From: Enterococcus faecalis
Lineage (GTDB): Bacteria > Bacillota > Bacilli > Lactobacillales > Enterococcaceae
Reading direction: 5' to 3'
DNA length: 64,000 nt
Assembly (NCBI RefSeq): GCF_029024925.1
Contig: NZ_CP118962.1
Location: 2,410,001 to 2,474,000 of the forward strand
Position numbers and translations under genes: made by a program. This document shows positions 36,812 to 46,038 of the stretch, in pieces; position 1 is the stretch's first letter; each line of letters begins with the position of its first letter. Below the pieces are notes generated by a model that searched no databases, was not told the DNA's origin, and was given only the letters and a program-made list of their open reading frames with translations.

Positions 36812-37713
36812 TTACTAACACCCTCAATTCTAAACGTGTTTTGTTTTTCATCATCAATTTTAGCAATAATCAATGCGCCATCTTTCATCGGACGGTTAAC
36901 ACTACCGATTACTTTCACTTGATGATTGGTTGAAAATGAATCATCTTGAAGAATTTCCAGTGTACTTACATTGCCATGTTTTAATGTAAATAAGCGTTCC
37001 TCTAATCTCTGATACAAATAATCCATATCAGCCAATAAACGCTCTGAAAGTGAATTGTGGCGCACTCCTTGTATGTCTACACGTGCATCCATTAATTCGG
37101 CTAACATTGTGCCGCCTGGATCAACAGTTTTTAAAATATCTTTGATCGACTCGAACCACATTAGATAATCTGATTCTTGGCCGTTTCGCCAAGCCTCAAA
37201 TGTATCTTGTTGATTTTTACGCCATTCCTCAAACTCTTCTTTTCTAGCGTTCATCCATGCTGTGAAGTCGCCTTTGTTTTCGTTGATAAAAGCGGTCATG
37301 TCTGCGATTAAATCTTCAATGGACTGCCAATAAGAACCCATTTCACCTTCTGTTTTAGAAACAGCATTCACAACAAAGTAAGAAAAGTTCTGCGTTGAGC
37401 CAATTAGATTGTCGCCTTTATGAATACTGAAGTATGCTTCCTGTCTGTGCAATGACTGCATAGAGTATTCATCAAAGGTATACTGGATAATCCCTTTTTT
37501 GGCATTCACAATTTTTGCTGCTCGTTGAATCGGATACTCTTTATCAATAACTGATTCAAAAAATACTTCGCAACCTGTTAAATCAAGTGGCAAAGCATTT
37601 TCAACTAATATAGCTTCTAAAACTTCGGTATTTCGGTTCCCTTGCCGTACATTTTGTATGCCAATGTAATTGTATGGCTCCGTAGTGCTTAGTGTCGCTT
37701 GCCATTTAACCAT
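36808..37713 (-). CDS. BppU-family baseplate upper protein
   Basis: A 301-residue protein. The N-terminal ~140 residues (LDLTGCEVFFESVIDKEYPIQRAAKIVNAKKGIIQYTFDE) match the BppU N-terminal beta domain that docks to Dit. A long helical region (about 150-200, WMNARKEEFEEWRKNQQDTFEAWRNGQ) and a C-terminal beta module follow. It should help to carry receptor-binding proteins at the tail tip. Confidence 0.82.
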   Translation of the reverse strand: MVKWQATLSTTEPYNYIGIQNVRQGNRNTEVLEAILVENALPLDLTGCEVFFESVIDKEYPIQRAAKIVNAKKGIIQYTFDEYSMQSLHRQEAYFSIHKGDNLIGSTQNFSYFVVNAVSKTEGEMGSYWQSIEDLIADMTAFINENKGDFTAWMNARKEEFEEWRKNQQDTFEAWRNGQESDYLMWFESIKDILKTVDPGGTMLAELMDARVDIQGVRHNSLSERLLADMDYLYQRLEERLFTLKHGNVSTLEILQDDSFSTNHQVKVIGSVNRPMKDGALIIAKIDDEKQNTFRIEGVSK

Positions 37714-37727
37714 TTATTTGCTCCTTT

Positions 37728-40472
37728 CTAAAAATTAATAACATCACGCGGATTTATTCGCTGCCACTGGGCGCCTTTCCATACTTCAAAGTGAAGATGA
37801 ACGCCAGAAGCTAATCCAGTTGCTCCCATGATTCCCACACGTGAATTAGTTGTTACTTTGTCGCCTACTGACAAATCAACAGAATCTAAGTGACCATAAT
37901 AGGTCCAGTAGCCATCATCGTGCTTAATTACTACATAATTTCCCCCTGTTCCGTCATAAGTAACAGTTTCAACTGTGCCGCTACGTGCCACGTAAACAGG
38001 TGGCATACTTCCAGCAGGCATCGATGCAATATCAATACCACCATGAATCACATTTGTTCCCCAGCCAATCTCATCCCATTCTTGAGTGATAGTGTAACTA
38101 GAACGTACAGGATTAACCCACTTGTTAGTTCCTGGTTTTAAATTGTGTAGCAAATCATACCAATATTGAGCTAATGGAATACGTTCAGGATGTGTGACCG
38201 CTGGGCGTTCAAAGTTCGCTTCAAATGCCATCGTTGTCGTGCCAATATCTGTTAGTGCTTTGAACTCTGCAACGGAATATGGATAAGCCGCGGAAGGAAT
38301 ATATTGGCCATTATGCATATGCCAATCAAGCAACTTCAACTGTGTGGTAATATTTCGATAGTCTCCACTGATACCAGCTTGAGCCAATAATCGTTGCACA
38401 TAAGCACGGCCGCTTTCACCAGCGATTGGCGACGTCCATTGAACTAGACCATAACCAGGACCTCCGCCGCCTTCATCGATATCGGGCATAATTCCAGATT
38501 CTTGATCCATGTTCCCTAAAATCCCAGCGGCTGCTTGTTCGCTGTATCCTTTTGATTTTAAGAACTGCCAAACTGCCCAAGCGTTTTTCTCTTTTTCGGT
38601 TGTTAGTTCTGGTGGAACGTCACCATCGTTACCACCTGATCCATCGCCAGGAATAACTTCCTTACCGCCGACATATAACTTATCAAATTTAGCGATAGTT
38701 CCTGTTAAAATACCGCTAATATCCATTTCACTTTTGAGTGTAGTTTTTCCAGAAATACTGAACTTACCTTCATGCGACCAACTAGCATAACTATTCACTT
38801 TCTTATTATCTGGATGAACATCTGCTGGTATTTGAATAATTGGGACTGATTGTACATCATTATTTTTGCTAATCGTATTGATTGAAAAAATGTAACCAGG
38901 TTTTTGTCTAACAGCGAATCCATTTGCCTTTTTTCCACTTCCATCATACGTTGCCTTAATGTCACCGAACAATTCGCCATGAACATCATTTAGTCCAGTG
39001 CTTACTCTCTTTCTCTCGAAAGAAACTTTGCCGCCTTCCATAACAACTTGGAAATCTTTATCATCTAATGTTTTTAGAGCCACACCCTGTACTAAGATTC
39101 CTGTTAAAATACCTGCAGTAATAAAATTTGCAACAATTGAGCCATCTTGAGTAATAGCTGTTTCAAACGGGCCATTTACTCCGTTGTTCGAATATCCGAG
39201 ACCTCCTAGATTCCAACGCCATACTTTTTTTGCATCATTTGCATTTGGTCTGTCCATGATTAAAATTTCTTCTGGTGCATCTTTAGGACGAAAACGAACA
39301 TAGCCACCTTTTGTTCCTGTTATCCACTGGGTAGCATTCACTATTGCATTTTGCAAATCTTCGCTTTTAACTTCCAGTTTTTTAGTTATTTGATTAACTG
39401 CGGTATTTACTGAATCTGTGTAAGATTTTATTTCGTTTCCTAACACGATATTTTTATACTTACCTAAAGTAGGAAGCCACGTACATTCTGTTACTCGTTC
39501 TTTAACCCCAGTTATACCGTTATATTCAATATCACAATAAACAGTATCTCCGAAATTCAACTTCATCATCTTGCCGTAAAGTTTTTGGTACTCAATCGTA
39601 TTTTCCAAAGTAACCATATTAATTTCATGAGTGACTTTTGGTTCATGTATTCGCTCTTTATCAAAGAGTGATTGACCCCACTTCTTCAATTCCTCTATAG
39701 TTTTACATTCACTATTTGTTCTACTGGTAATACGTCTATTTTCATCGTTTACTCCCTTTGTTTCCAAAAAGGCAAATGTTACTGGCTCTTGATCTTCGTT
39801 ATAGTTAACATCATCAGGTGTCCCGCCAATTAAATAGAGACTGTTGAAAACATTTAAGTCATCAACAGTCTCTTTTATTGATTCTAAATTAACACCTAAG
39901 TCTATCCTAAAACCGTTATCCTCACCAATTCTATCTTTTAACATTAGTCTGTAATTATCCATATCTAACTCGCCAGAAGTAACTCCAGTTAGATTCTCAT
40001 TGCCGTTATTTTGCCCAATAATTGCAGATATTGGATTTACTTCTTTTGCAGTAAACTGATGCCGCGTATTGATATTACTTTCATAGATAAATGGTTGTTT
40101 AAACGCTAAATTGGATTTTAGATTTTCCATAATCTGCTTACCAGTGCCGTTTGCCGTATATGCCATTTGGATAAAATTTCGGTTGGCTTCATAACCAATG
40201 TGTAGAGCCTTAATAGAAATAGAATGTAGATTCTTATCAACTGATTTGATTCTAAAATATTGCCATGATCCGTCCGATACCATCGCTTTCAAATAATATC
40301 CTTTTTTTATTTGGTTATTATTTTTCCCTACTAACGAATAATTTCCGTAAAACGAATATTCGCTATTTAATGAACGAGTAATTTCTGGAGCATCTGCCCA
40401 ATCTAAAAGAGAAACCCCATTTTCGGATAAGTCAATTGGCACTTTTTCATAAATATAAATTGGATTGATCAA
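37728..40472 (-). CDS. tail-associated lysin (Tal): prophage tail protein with lysozyme-like and M23 domains
   Basis: A 914-residue tail-tip protein. Residues about 1-370 form the gp27-like/Tal N-terminal hub (Prophage_tail type). A phage lysozyme-like domain at about 625-775 contains NAWAVWQFLKSKGY and GNMDQESGIMPDIDEG. An M23 endopeptidase occupies about 790-905 with the zinc ligands in HGGIDIA and HLHFEVW. The protein would pierce peptidoglycan during DNA entry by cutting both glycan and peptide bonds. Start overlaps the Dit stop. Confidence 0.92.
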   Translation of the reverse strand: MINPIYIYEKVPIDLSENGVSLLDWADAPEITRSLNSEYSFYGNYSLVGKNNNQIKKGYYLKAMVSDGSWQYFRIKSVDKNLHSISIKALHIGYEANRNFIQMAYTANGTGKQIMENLKSNLAFKQPFIYESNINTRHQFTAKEVNPISAIIGQNNGNENLTGVTSGELDMDNYRLMLKDRIGEDNGFRIDLGVNLESIKETVDDLNVFNSLYLIGGTPDDVNYNEDQEPVTFAFLETKGVNDENRRITSRTNSECKTIEELKKWGQSLFDKERIHEPKVTHEINMVTLENTIEYQKLYGKMMKLNFGDTVYCDIEYNGITGVKERVTECTWLPTLGKYKNIVLGNEIKSYTDSVNTAVNQITKKLEVKSEDLQNAIVNATQWITGTKGGYVRFRPKDAPEEILIMDRPNANDAKKVWRWNLGGLGYSNNGVNGPFETAITQDGSIVANFITAGILTGILVQGVALKTLDDKDFQVVMEGGKVSFERKRVSTGLNDVHGELFGDIKATYDGSGKKANGFAVRQKPGYIFSINTISKNNDVQSVPIIQIPADVHPDNKKVNSYASWSHEGKFSISGKTTLKSEMDISGILTGTIAKFDKLYVGGKEVIPGDGSGGNDGDVPPELTTEKEKNAWAVWQFLKSKGYSEQAAAGILGNMDQESGIMPDIDEGGGGPGYGLVQWTSPIAGESGRAYVQRLLAQAGISGDYRNITTQLKLLDWHMHNGQYIPSAAYPYSVAEFKALTDIGTTTMAFEANFERPAVTHPERIPLAQYWYDLLHNLKPGTNKWVNPVRSSYTITQEWDEIGWGTNVIHGGIDIASMPAGSMPPVYVARSGTVETVTYDGTGGNYVVIKHDDGYWTYYGHLDSVDLSVGDKVTTNSRVGIMGATGLASGVHLHFEVWKGAQWQRINPRDVINF

Positions 40473-41173
40473 AAAAATACACTCCTTATCTTCATTCTTA
40501 TACTAGCGATATTTCCTGTTATCATTATTTTATTTTTACCTGGTAGCATTTTTATCCAACTGCCTTTCGTTCGCTGAATACGTCCATCTTGCGTACAAAC
40601 AGCCATCTCGTTGTCTAATGACAGCAAACCAGCATTTGTATCTAATATGGTTAACGTGTTCTTACCACAATTAATTTCAATATCGCCACCATTGGAATGG
40701 ATTTCAATTAACGGTTGAGAAACCTCATCGCCATGGTTTATTACAGTATTTTCACCCTTATTTAGATTTATGAAAGGTTCGTTTACTTTTCTTTTTAGAG
40801 GTTCGCAACGAAAGGTTATTTCAAATGAATAAAAAGTTCCCCATTCGTTGACATATTCAACTTCATTGTTAATATTACATACTGCATTAACATACACATT
40901 CACATTGTTATGAGTGATTAATTCAGATTGTCCACTAAGCCATCGTTTCACTTCTGGCAAACGTTCATAACTAACGCTGACATCTTTAATTTTTAAATCA
41001 AATGGTTCATAATCACCAAACCATTCGTTCAGCACTCTGTTACTGCCAATAACAGTGATTTCGTTATATCTTGGTTTAGCGACAATTTCAGGTAATTCAG
41101 ACTCAATAATTAAGCCGTAATCTAAAAGAGCATTTGCTCCTTTCCATACAAAATTAGGCGTATATCTATCCAT
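40469..41173 (-). CDS. distal tail protein (Dit-like)
   Basis: A 234-residue phage tail family protein with the Dit-like N-terminal sequence (LDYGLIIESELPEI...EITVIGSNRVLNEWFGDYEPFDL) and a beta-sandwich C-terminal part (PLIEIHSNGGDIEINCGKNTLTI). It forms the hub ring joining tail tube to baseplate. Placed between tape measure and Tal as usual. Confidence 0.85.
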   Translation of the reverse strand: MDRYTPNFVWKGANALLDYGLIIESELPEIVAKPRYNEITVIGSNRVLNEWFGDYEPFDLKIKDVSVSYERLPEVKRWLSGQSELITHNNVNVYVNAVCNINNEVEYVNEWGTFYSFEITFRCEPLKRKVNEPFINLNKGENTVINHGDEVSQPLIEIHSNGGDIEINCGKNTLTILDTNAGLLSLDNEMAVCTQDGRIQRTKGSWIKMLPGKNKIMITGNIASIRMKIRSVFF

Positions 41174-41175
41174 TT

Positions 41176-43473
41176 TTACACATCTCCTGTCGCTAAATTA
41201 TTCCAGACATTCGCTTGAAACATTTTTCTGTTTAAACGGTTGATTTCACTTGGATTATTTGCATCCACTTGACCGATTGTCACATAGTTATTAACAGTAG
41301 AACTGCCTTTCAAAGCACCACTAATACCTTTTGATTTTTCATCTTGTGAAAGTGGCGTGACTGTAGTCTTGCCATTTTTTGCTGTTAATAATTCAGGGCC
41401 AGCTTCACCAACGATTGCTTGTCCATTAATCATATGACCGCCTTCAGCAAGATATGGAATTTTCGCAATGCTAAATCCTTTGCCACCAACGCCAGGTACC
41501 CATTTTGGTATTTTGATATTGTTTAAACCACCTAAAAAACCATTAATTAGAGTAATCATAGCGTTAATTGGTGCTTTGGCTACTGCAGTAATTCCTTCAA
41601 AAATACCGCCGAAAATATCAACAATACCTTGCCACGCTCTTGACCAATCACCTGTAAACACTCCTGTAACGAAATCTATGATGCCGCCAAAAATTCTTGT
41701 AATCGCGTTGACGTAATCACTAATGATTTTTACAGCACCATCCATAGCGCCGCCAATAAATCCTGTGATGAAATCAAAAGTAGACTTTGTTGTATCTGCT
41801 AAAACTTTAAACACACCAACTACTATGTCTTTGATCACATTAAATGACATATTGATAAAATCTCTAAACCAGCCTACTTTGTTGTAAGCAATCACAATCC
41901 CAGCAACAAAAGCAGCTAATGCAGCAATCACAATTCCAATAGGTGAAGCAATAAAGGCAATAACTGGAATCAAACTACTAATGGAACTAGCAAGTGTTCC
42001 TAAAACCACCAAGACTGGTCCAATAGCAGCGACTACACCTGCAATGGTAATGATTGTTTGCTTTTGATTGTCGGTCAGTCCACTAAACCACGTTGAAACC
42101 TTTTGAATCGTATTACTTGCTGCTTCAAAAGCAGGAAGAAGCGCTATTTGTACTTGCTCACCAAGTTCCCCCATTGCAATTTTAAATTGATTCTGTGCAA
42201 TTTTCGCTTGGTCGATTGGATCGAGAATATCGTTAAATGTTTGATCTACAGTGCCAGCTGCATTTTTAGCTGAGTCTGCTAATCCATCCATTGACAATGC
42301 ACCACTATCAATTGCTTCTACCATTTTTGATGCAGCTTTAGTTCCGAATACTTCGCTTGCAATAGTAAGTTTTTCTTGTTCAGTTGTTGCACCTTTAATA
42401 GATTCAATTGTCCCGCTTAATCCATCCTGCATAGTTTTGTTATCCTTTGCATAGACGACACTAGCTTTCGCTAAATACCCAAGCGTTCCTGCAGAATCTA
42501 TACCAGCTTTTTCCATTTGACCTATTAATGTAGTTGATTCAGAAAAACCAAGTCCCATCGCTTTGAGTTGGGGTGCTCCTTTATTTACTGCATCAAATAA
42601 CTGGTCTACCCCTACTCCAGTATCTTGGCTAGTTTTAGATACTGAATCCAAAATCATTGGCAAGTCCTCAATAGATAGCCTAAAAAGGTCCATTGATTTT
42701 TTGGCATTGATAGTTGATTGAGAAACATCTGATCCATTAATTTCTGAAAACTTAAGCATTCGTCCTGTGGTATCTTCTAATTGCTTATCCATTAAGCCAA
42801 ATTGTGTATTCACTTCACCAATCCCAGTTGATATATTTTCCATATCTGTTGGAATTTGGCCAGCTACTGTTTTAAAGCTGTCTTGCAATGATTCTAGTTG
42901 CTCTCCTGTAGCACCAGTGGCAGTTGTGATACTGTCCAAACTGTCATCTAATTCTTTAAATGCAGCAATAGAAGCGGCGCCAATTCCCATGATCGGTGCT
43001 GTTAAACCAACAGTCATCTTCTTACCGACAGATTTCATTTTGTCCCCAGCTTTTTCAATTTTAGCTAACTTCTCGGCAGTCTTAACAGACAAGTCACCTT
43101 GTTCTTTCAAGGCTTCGTTGGTACTTTCTAATGCAGATCGTAATTTATTTTCACCTGTTTCTGATTCCAACAAGCGTTTGTAAAGCTTTTGTGATTGCTC
43201 TGAATACTCCCCAGTTTCTTTAACTGATTTTTCGTATTCCTCGCGCAATAATTTGGTTCTTTGTTCGGCTAAAGATAATTGCTTTTCAAGCTTTTTCTTA
43301 GTTGCCGTTAATTTTTCTGTTTGTGTTGCATCTTTATCCATAGCGGATACCTGGTTTTTGTACTCGGTAGCCGCTAAGTTCATTTCTTTGTTGATATCTT
43401 TGATTGTTCGAGAATAATTGACTTCTCCGTTTGTCTTAAAATTTAAGACAACATCAGATTCTTTCTTTGACAC
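41176..43473 (-). CDS. tape measure protein
   Basis: A 765-residue protein with an N-terminal coiled coil (about 15-130), a PhageMin_Tail-type central domain (FKELDDSLDSITTATGATGEQLESL...AGTLGYLAK), two hydrophobic segments near residues 470-540 and a glycine-rich tail end (EGGHMINGQAIVGEAGPELL). At the common 0.15 nm per residue it implies a tail of about 115 nm. Start is GTG. It follows the gpG/gpGT pair, as in lambda-like tails. Confidence 0.94.
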   Translation of the reverse strand: MSKKESDVVLNFKTNGEVNYSRTIKDINKEMNLAATEYKNQVSAMDKDATQTEKLTATKKKLEKQLSLAEQRTKLLREEYEKSVKETGEYSEQSQKLYKRLLESETGENKLRSALESTNEALKEQGDLSVKTAEKLAKIEKAGDKMKSVGKKMTVGLTAPIMGIGAASIAAFKELDDSLDSITTATGATGEQLESLQDSFKTVAGQIPTDMENISTGIGEVNTQFGLMDKQLEDTTGRMLKFSEINGSDVSQSTINAKKSMDLFRLSIEDLPMILDSVSKTSQDTGVGVDQLFDAVNKGAPQLKAMGLGFSESTTLIGQMEKAGIDSAGTLGYLAKASVVYAKDNKTMQDGLSGTIESIKGATTEQEKLTIASEVFGTKAASKMVEAIDSGALSMDGLADSAKNAAGTVDQTFNDILDPIDQAKIAQNQFKIAMGELGEQVQIALLPAFEAASNTIQKVSTWFSGLTDNQKQTIITIAGVVAAIGPVLVVLGTLASSISSLIPVIAFIASPIGIVIAALAAFVAGIVIAYNKVGWFRDFINMSFNVIKDIVVGVFKVLADTTKSTFDFITGFIGGAMDGAVKIISDYVNAITRIFGGIIDFVTGVFTGDWSRAWQGIVDIFGGIFEGITAVAKAPINAMITLINGFLGGLNNIKIPKWVPGVGGKGFSIAKIPYLAEGGHMINGQAIVGEAGPELLTAKNGKTTVTPLSQDEKSKGISGALKGSSTVNNYVTIGQVDANNPSEINRLNRKMFQANVWNNLATGDV

Positions 43474-43488
43474 GTTAGCGCTCCTTTC

Positions 43489-43697
43489 CTACCACCAAGG
43501 ACTTTTATCCATAGTCACACTTGCAGGTGGTTCAAACTCCGTATTACTCGTTAACCACTGTATGTATGACTTAAGCCACAAGTTCGGTGTTGATTTCAAA
43601 AAGAAACCCTCACTCCATCCCAAAAGAGTAAGGGCGACGTATAAGTAAAAAGCCCAGGGCGTTCCTACTTCCGTTTGTGTTTTTTCTTTTTGTTTTT
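43489..43697 (-). CDS. gpT-like extension, reached by -1 frameshift from gpG
   Basis: In the -1 frame behind the gpG-like gene an open stretch encodes TEVGTPWAFYLYVALTLLGW...NTEFEPPASVTMDKSPWW before TAG at 43489. It has no good start of its own. The overlap with gpG is the A-rich AAGAAAAAACAC (about 43677-43688), a slippery run. This is the classic gpG/gpGT tail-assembly chaperone layout; the conserved-looking Trp-rich end supports real coding. Exact slip site not fixed. Confidence 0.72.
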
Positions 43698-44120
43698 CTT
43701 TTGTTGCGGAGTTTGATAATCTTGTGGCTTCTTGGATTTTTTTACATCATCAACTTGAAAATTCTGTTCTGTAAATACCTCCATGCAGGCACCGTATACT
43801 TCAACAATTGTAGAATTCATTCCTAAGAATTTAAAAATTGTTTCTGGTGTTTCGTCTAATCCGCCAGTTTTTAACATGCCGTAAATTAAAGCACGCATGA
43901 TCTTTAAATCTGAAGCAGATAAATCTTTTGAAGAGATACGTCCACCGCTCTTGTTTAGCATTGCATTCATATCTTCTTCAAATTTTGAATAGTCGTCATC
44001 ATAAATATCCGCAATATGCTCCATGGTTTCCATGGTTAACAAGATTGGGAACTGATGACCTTTAATTGTGACAGTTGGTGTGTCTGAAACGACAATCCCA
44101 TAATCAGCTAACTTTGCCAT
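43665..44120 (-). CDS. tail assembly chaperone (gpG-like)
   Basis: A 151-residue acidic-to-basic protein: a central helical region (MEHIADIYDDDYSKFEEDMNAML...DLKIMRALIYGMLKTGG) and a lysine-rich C-terminus (QKKNKKKKHKRK) where the -1 frameshift occurs. It binds the tape measure protein during tail assembly. The ATG overlaps the major tail protein stop. Confidence 0.85.
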   Translation of the reverse strand: MAKLADYGIVVSDTPTVTIKGHQFPILLTMETMEHIADIYDDDYSKFEEDMNAMLNKSGGRISSKDLSASDLKIMRALIYGMLKTGGLDETPETIFKFLGMNSTIVEVYGACMEVFTEQNFQVDDVKKSKKPQDYQTPQQKKNKKKKHKRK

Positions 44121-44776
44121 TATTCACCGCCACCCCCAGGTGTTGATGGAGTTACTAATTTTTTCCATTGTTCTTCATCGTAAATAGGTTGTGCAATGAA
44201 TTTTTCAAAGTCACCTGGTTTTGCACTTAATCGGTTAGAATCGAAACTTGCATACATAACGTTGTTATACTTCAAACCGTTAGCAACAAAATTAGCAGTT
44301 ACATCGTCAATTTTTGTGTCATCTTCTGCAGTTGCATATTCTTCATCAATGACATTGGATAATTGTGTTTTTGGATACCAAACTGCTTTTTTTCCTCCGC
44401 CTTCAATATTTCCAATGAATCCAAATGCGAAGTAAGGAAATTCACGAGCCGTATTTTTTCCAAATGTTACTCCTGCTTCTGCAAGCAAACCTTTTATCTC
44501 GTCCATTACTTCGATAGGAATCCCCACGTGATCTAATCCAATCTCATGTTCTGTCTCGCGACTTACACGGCGAAACATTTTACTTGATGCCCATTTAACT
44601 AGCGCTGAGCCATTTCCTTTAATGGCAAGTTTTGTTGCAATAGCCAGTCTTATTACTTCACTATAAGTTGGTGCCACCCCAACTTCATCAGGCGTTGCCA
44701 TCATGGCAATTAAGATGTCATCTAATCCTTCAAAATAATACACATCTTGTTTTCCCAAATTACTCATCCTTCCCAT
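44120..44776 (-). CDS. major tail protein
   Basis: A 218-residue tail-tube protein of the phi13/TP901-type: an N-terminal SNLGKQDVYYF, central LDHVGIPIEVMDEIKGLLAEAG..., FAFGFIGNIEGGGKKAVWYPK. Two in-frame starts (44776, 44767) overlap the upstream stop. Its place before gpG/gpGT supports the call. Confidence 0.85.
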   Translation of the reverse strand: MGRMSNLGKQDVYYFEGLDDILIAMMATPDEVGVAPTYSEVIRLAIATKLAIKGNGSALVKWASSKMFRRVSRETEHEIGLDHVGIPIEVMDEIKGLLAEAGVTFGKNTAREFPYFAFGFIGNIEGGGKKAVWYPKTQLSNVIDEEYATAEDDTKIDDVTANFVANGLKYNNVMYASFDSNRLSAKPGDFEKFIAQPIYDEEQWKKLVTPSTPGGGGE

Positions 44777-45126
44777 AAATCTAATATTTGTTGTGTCATG
44801 ATTTTTTCAATCTGATCTTTATTTTGTTCAAACGTACCACTAGCAAAATGCTGGGCTTTTTGGTTAACAGAACCGTTTTCAGCAAACCGCCAATAATATG
44901 CAGTTTCTTCAAAAACCACTTGAACTCTATCCTCTTCTATAACGACTTTTACTTGATCAGCCATATGCTTTTTCTTTAATAGCGATCTAGGTATTTGAGG
45001 TAGTAACTGCTCTACAAAAAAACTCGCAGCATCTGTTAATGATTCTAAAGACAATTTTGTAGGATCTACCTGTGCAAGAGTTCCCAAATAGTCTGCCATA
45101 TCTGCAAATCCATTATTATTGGCCAT
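44764..45126 (-). CDS. tail component / HK97 gp10-like neck protein
   Basis: A 120-residue protein with the HK97 gp10-like pattern (VKVVIEEDRVQVVFEETAYYWRFAENGSVNQKAQHFASGTFEQNKDQIEKIM). It should sit at the head-tail neck. Overlaps both neighbours. Confidence 0.75.
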   Translation of the reverse strand: MANNNGFADMADYLGTLAQVDPTKLSLESLTDAASFFVEQLLPQIPRSLLKKKHMADQVKVVIEEDRVQVVFEETAYYWRFAENGSVNQKAQHFASGTFEQNKDQIEKIMTQQILDLWEG

Positions 45127-45454
45127 CTTCTATACACCTCACATACGTATAAAAATTCGTCACTGTATCATCGTTTTCATCACCCTGAATACCTACAAAA
45201 TCAGCATAAGGAATACCAGCGTTTTCCAACGCATTTTCTAAATCCGTCAAATCTTTTTCTGTACCTGTTGTATAGAAAGAAATTTGATAATATGGCAATC
45301 GCCTATGAACTTTAGAGGAAGCCATCTTTTTACCTTTACTAACATTGGAATACACGATATATGGATAGTCCGTTCCTTTTTCCGCTTTGTCACGTGTCAC
45401 AGGTACACCTACTGTTTTTAGCGTTGCCCTTAATTTCTCAAAACTAATCGACAT
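45116..45454 (-). CDS. tail terminator-like protein
   Basis: A 112-residue protein (FEKLRATLKTVGVPVTRDKAEKGTDYPYIVYSNV...YYQISFYTTGTEKDLTDLENALENAGIPY) with the alpha/beta layout of tail-completion/terminator proteins of this module. Overlaps the next gene by 11 bp. Confidence 0.68.
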   Translation of the reverse strand: MSISFEKLRATLKTVGVPVTRDKAEKGTDYPYIVYSNVSKGKKMASSKVHRRLPYYQISFYTTGTEKDLTDLENALENAGIPYADFVGIQGDENDDTVTNFYTYVRCIEDGQ

Positions 45455-45770
45455 AAGCCAAACTCAACTCCATTTCTCGTTTATCCATATTTGTATAAAT
45501 ACGAGTGATTTTATAAGTCACAGAATCGATTCTAACGGCACTAAACTTTTCAGTGATGGATTTATCCAATCTCACTATAATTCGTCTAACAACGTCCGTT
45601 TTCGCTTGCTGTGAAAGATATTTTTCTTGTGCGGTCACACCAATATCTTCGTAGAACAGATTTCTTTTCGATTTATAAACTGTAACTGGCCTATCGTTTA
45701 AATCAAGCGCTACTTCAATATTCAACAATTCAGCTTTCCAACGAAGATTATTGGTTTGTCTCTTCGGCAT
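45444..45770 (-). CDS. head closure / head-tail adaptor protein
   Basis: A 108-residue beta-rich protein in the slot of the SPP1 gp16-type head-closure protein (IEVALDLNDRPVTVYKSKRNLFYEDIG...IDSVTYKITRIYTNM). Call is by position and size more than sequence. Confidence 0.65.
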   Translation of the reverse strand: MPKRQTNNLRWKAELLNIEVALDLNDRPVTVYKSKRNLFYEDIGVTAQEKYLSQQAKTDVVRRIIVRLDKSITEKFSAVRIDSVTYKITRIYTNMDKREMELSLAYVD

Positions 45771-46038
45771 GTTGAATCACTCCTTGAATAATAAATGGTG
45801 TGATTGCATTTATTGCCTTATCTAATTCATCTTCTGAAATACGATACTCATAGGCAATTCCTGCAACCATTAAAATCAAGTATTCTTCTTGCCCACCAGT
45901 TGCAGTTTTTACATAATTTTTTGCCATATCTAAATAAAAAGAGAGCATAGAAGCATCCATGCCCTCTTCAAAATGAATATGTGCTTTAAATTTTTCTTCT
46001 AAAGATAATGTTTCAGCTTCGTTATTCACATTAACCAC
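45748..46038 (-). CDS. head-tail connector protein (gp6/gp15-like)
   Basis: A 96-residue all-helical protein (LSLEEKFKAHIHFEEGMDASMLSFYLDMAKNYVKTATG...LDKAINAITPFIIQGVIQH) in the position of the HK97 gp6-type adaptor directly behind the capsid gene. Overlaps the capsid stop by 8 bp. Confidence 0.75.
   Translation of the reverse strand: MVNVNNEAETLSLEEKFKAHIHFEEGMDASMLSFYLDMAKNYVKTATGGQEEYLILMVAGIAYEYRISEDELDKAINAITPFIIQGVIQHAEETNQ

Noticed and set aside
42767-43183. 138-aa plus-strand ORF opposite the tape measure gene
   Set aside because: Shadow of the tape measure coding region; no ribosome site or family match.
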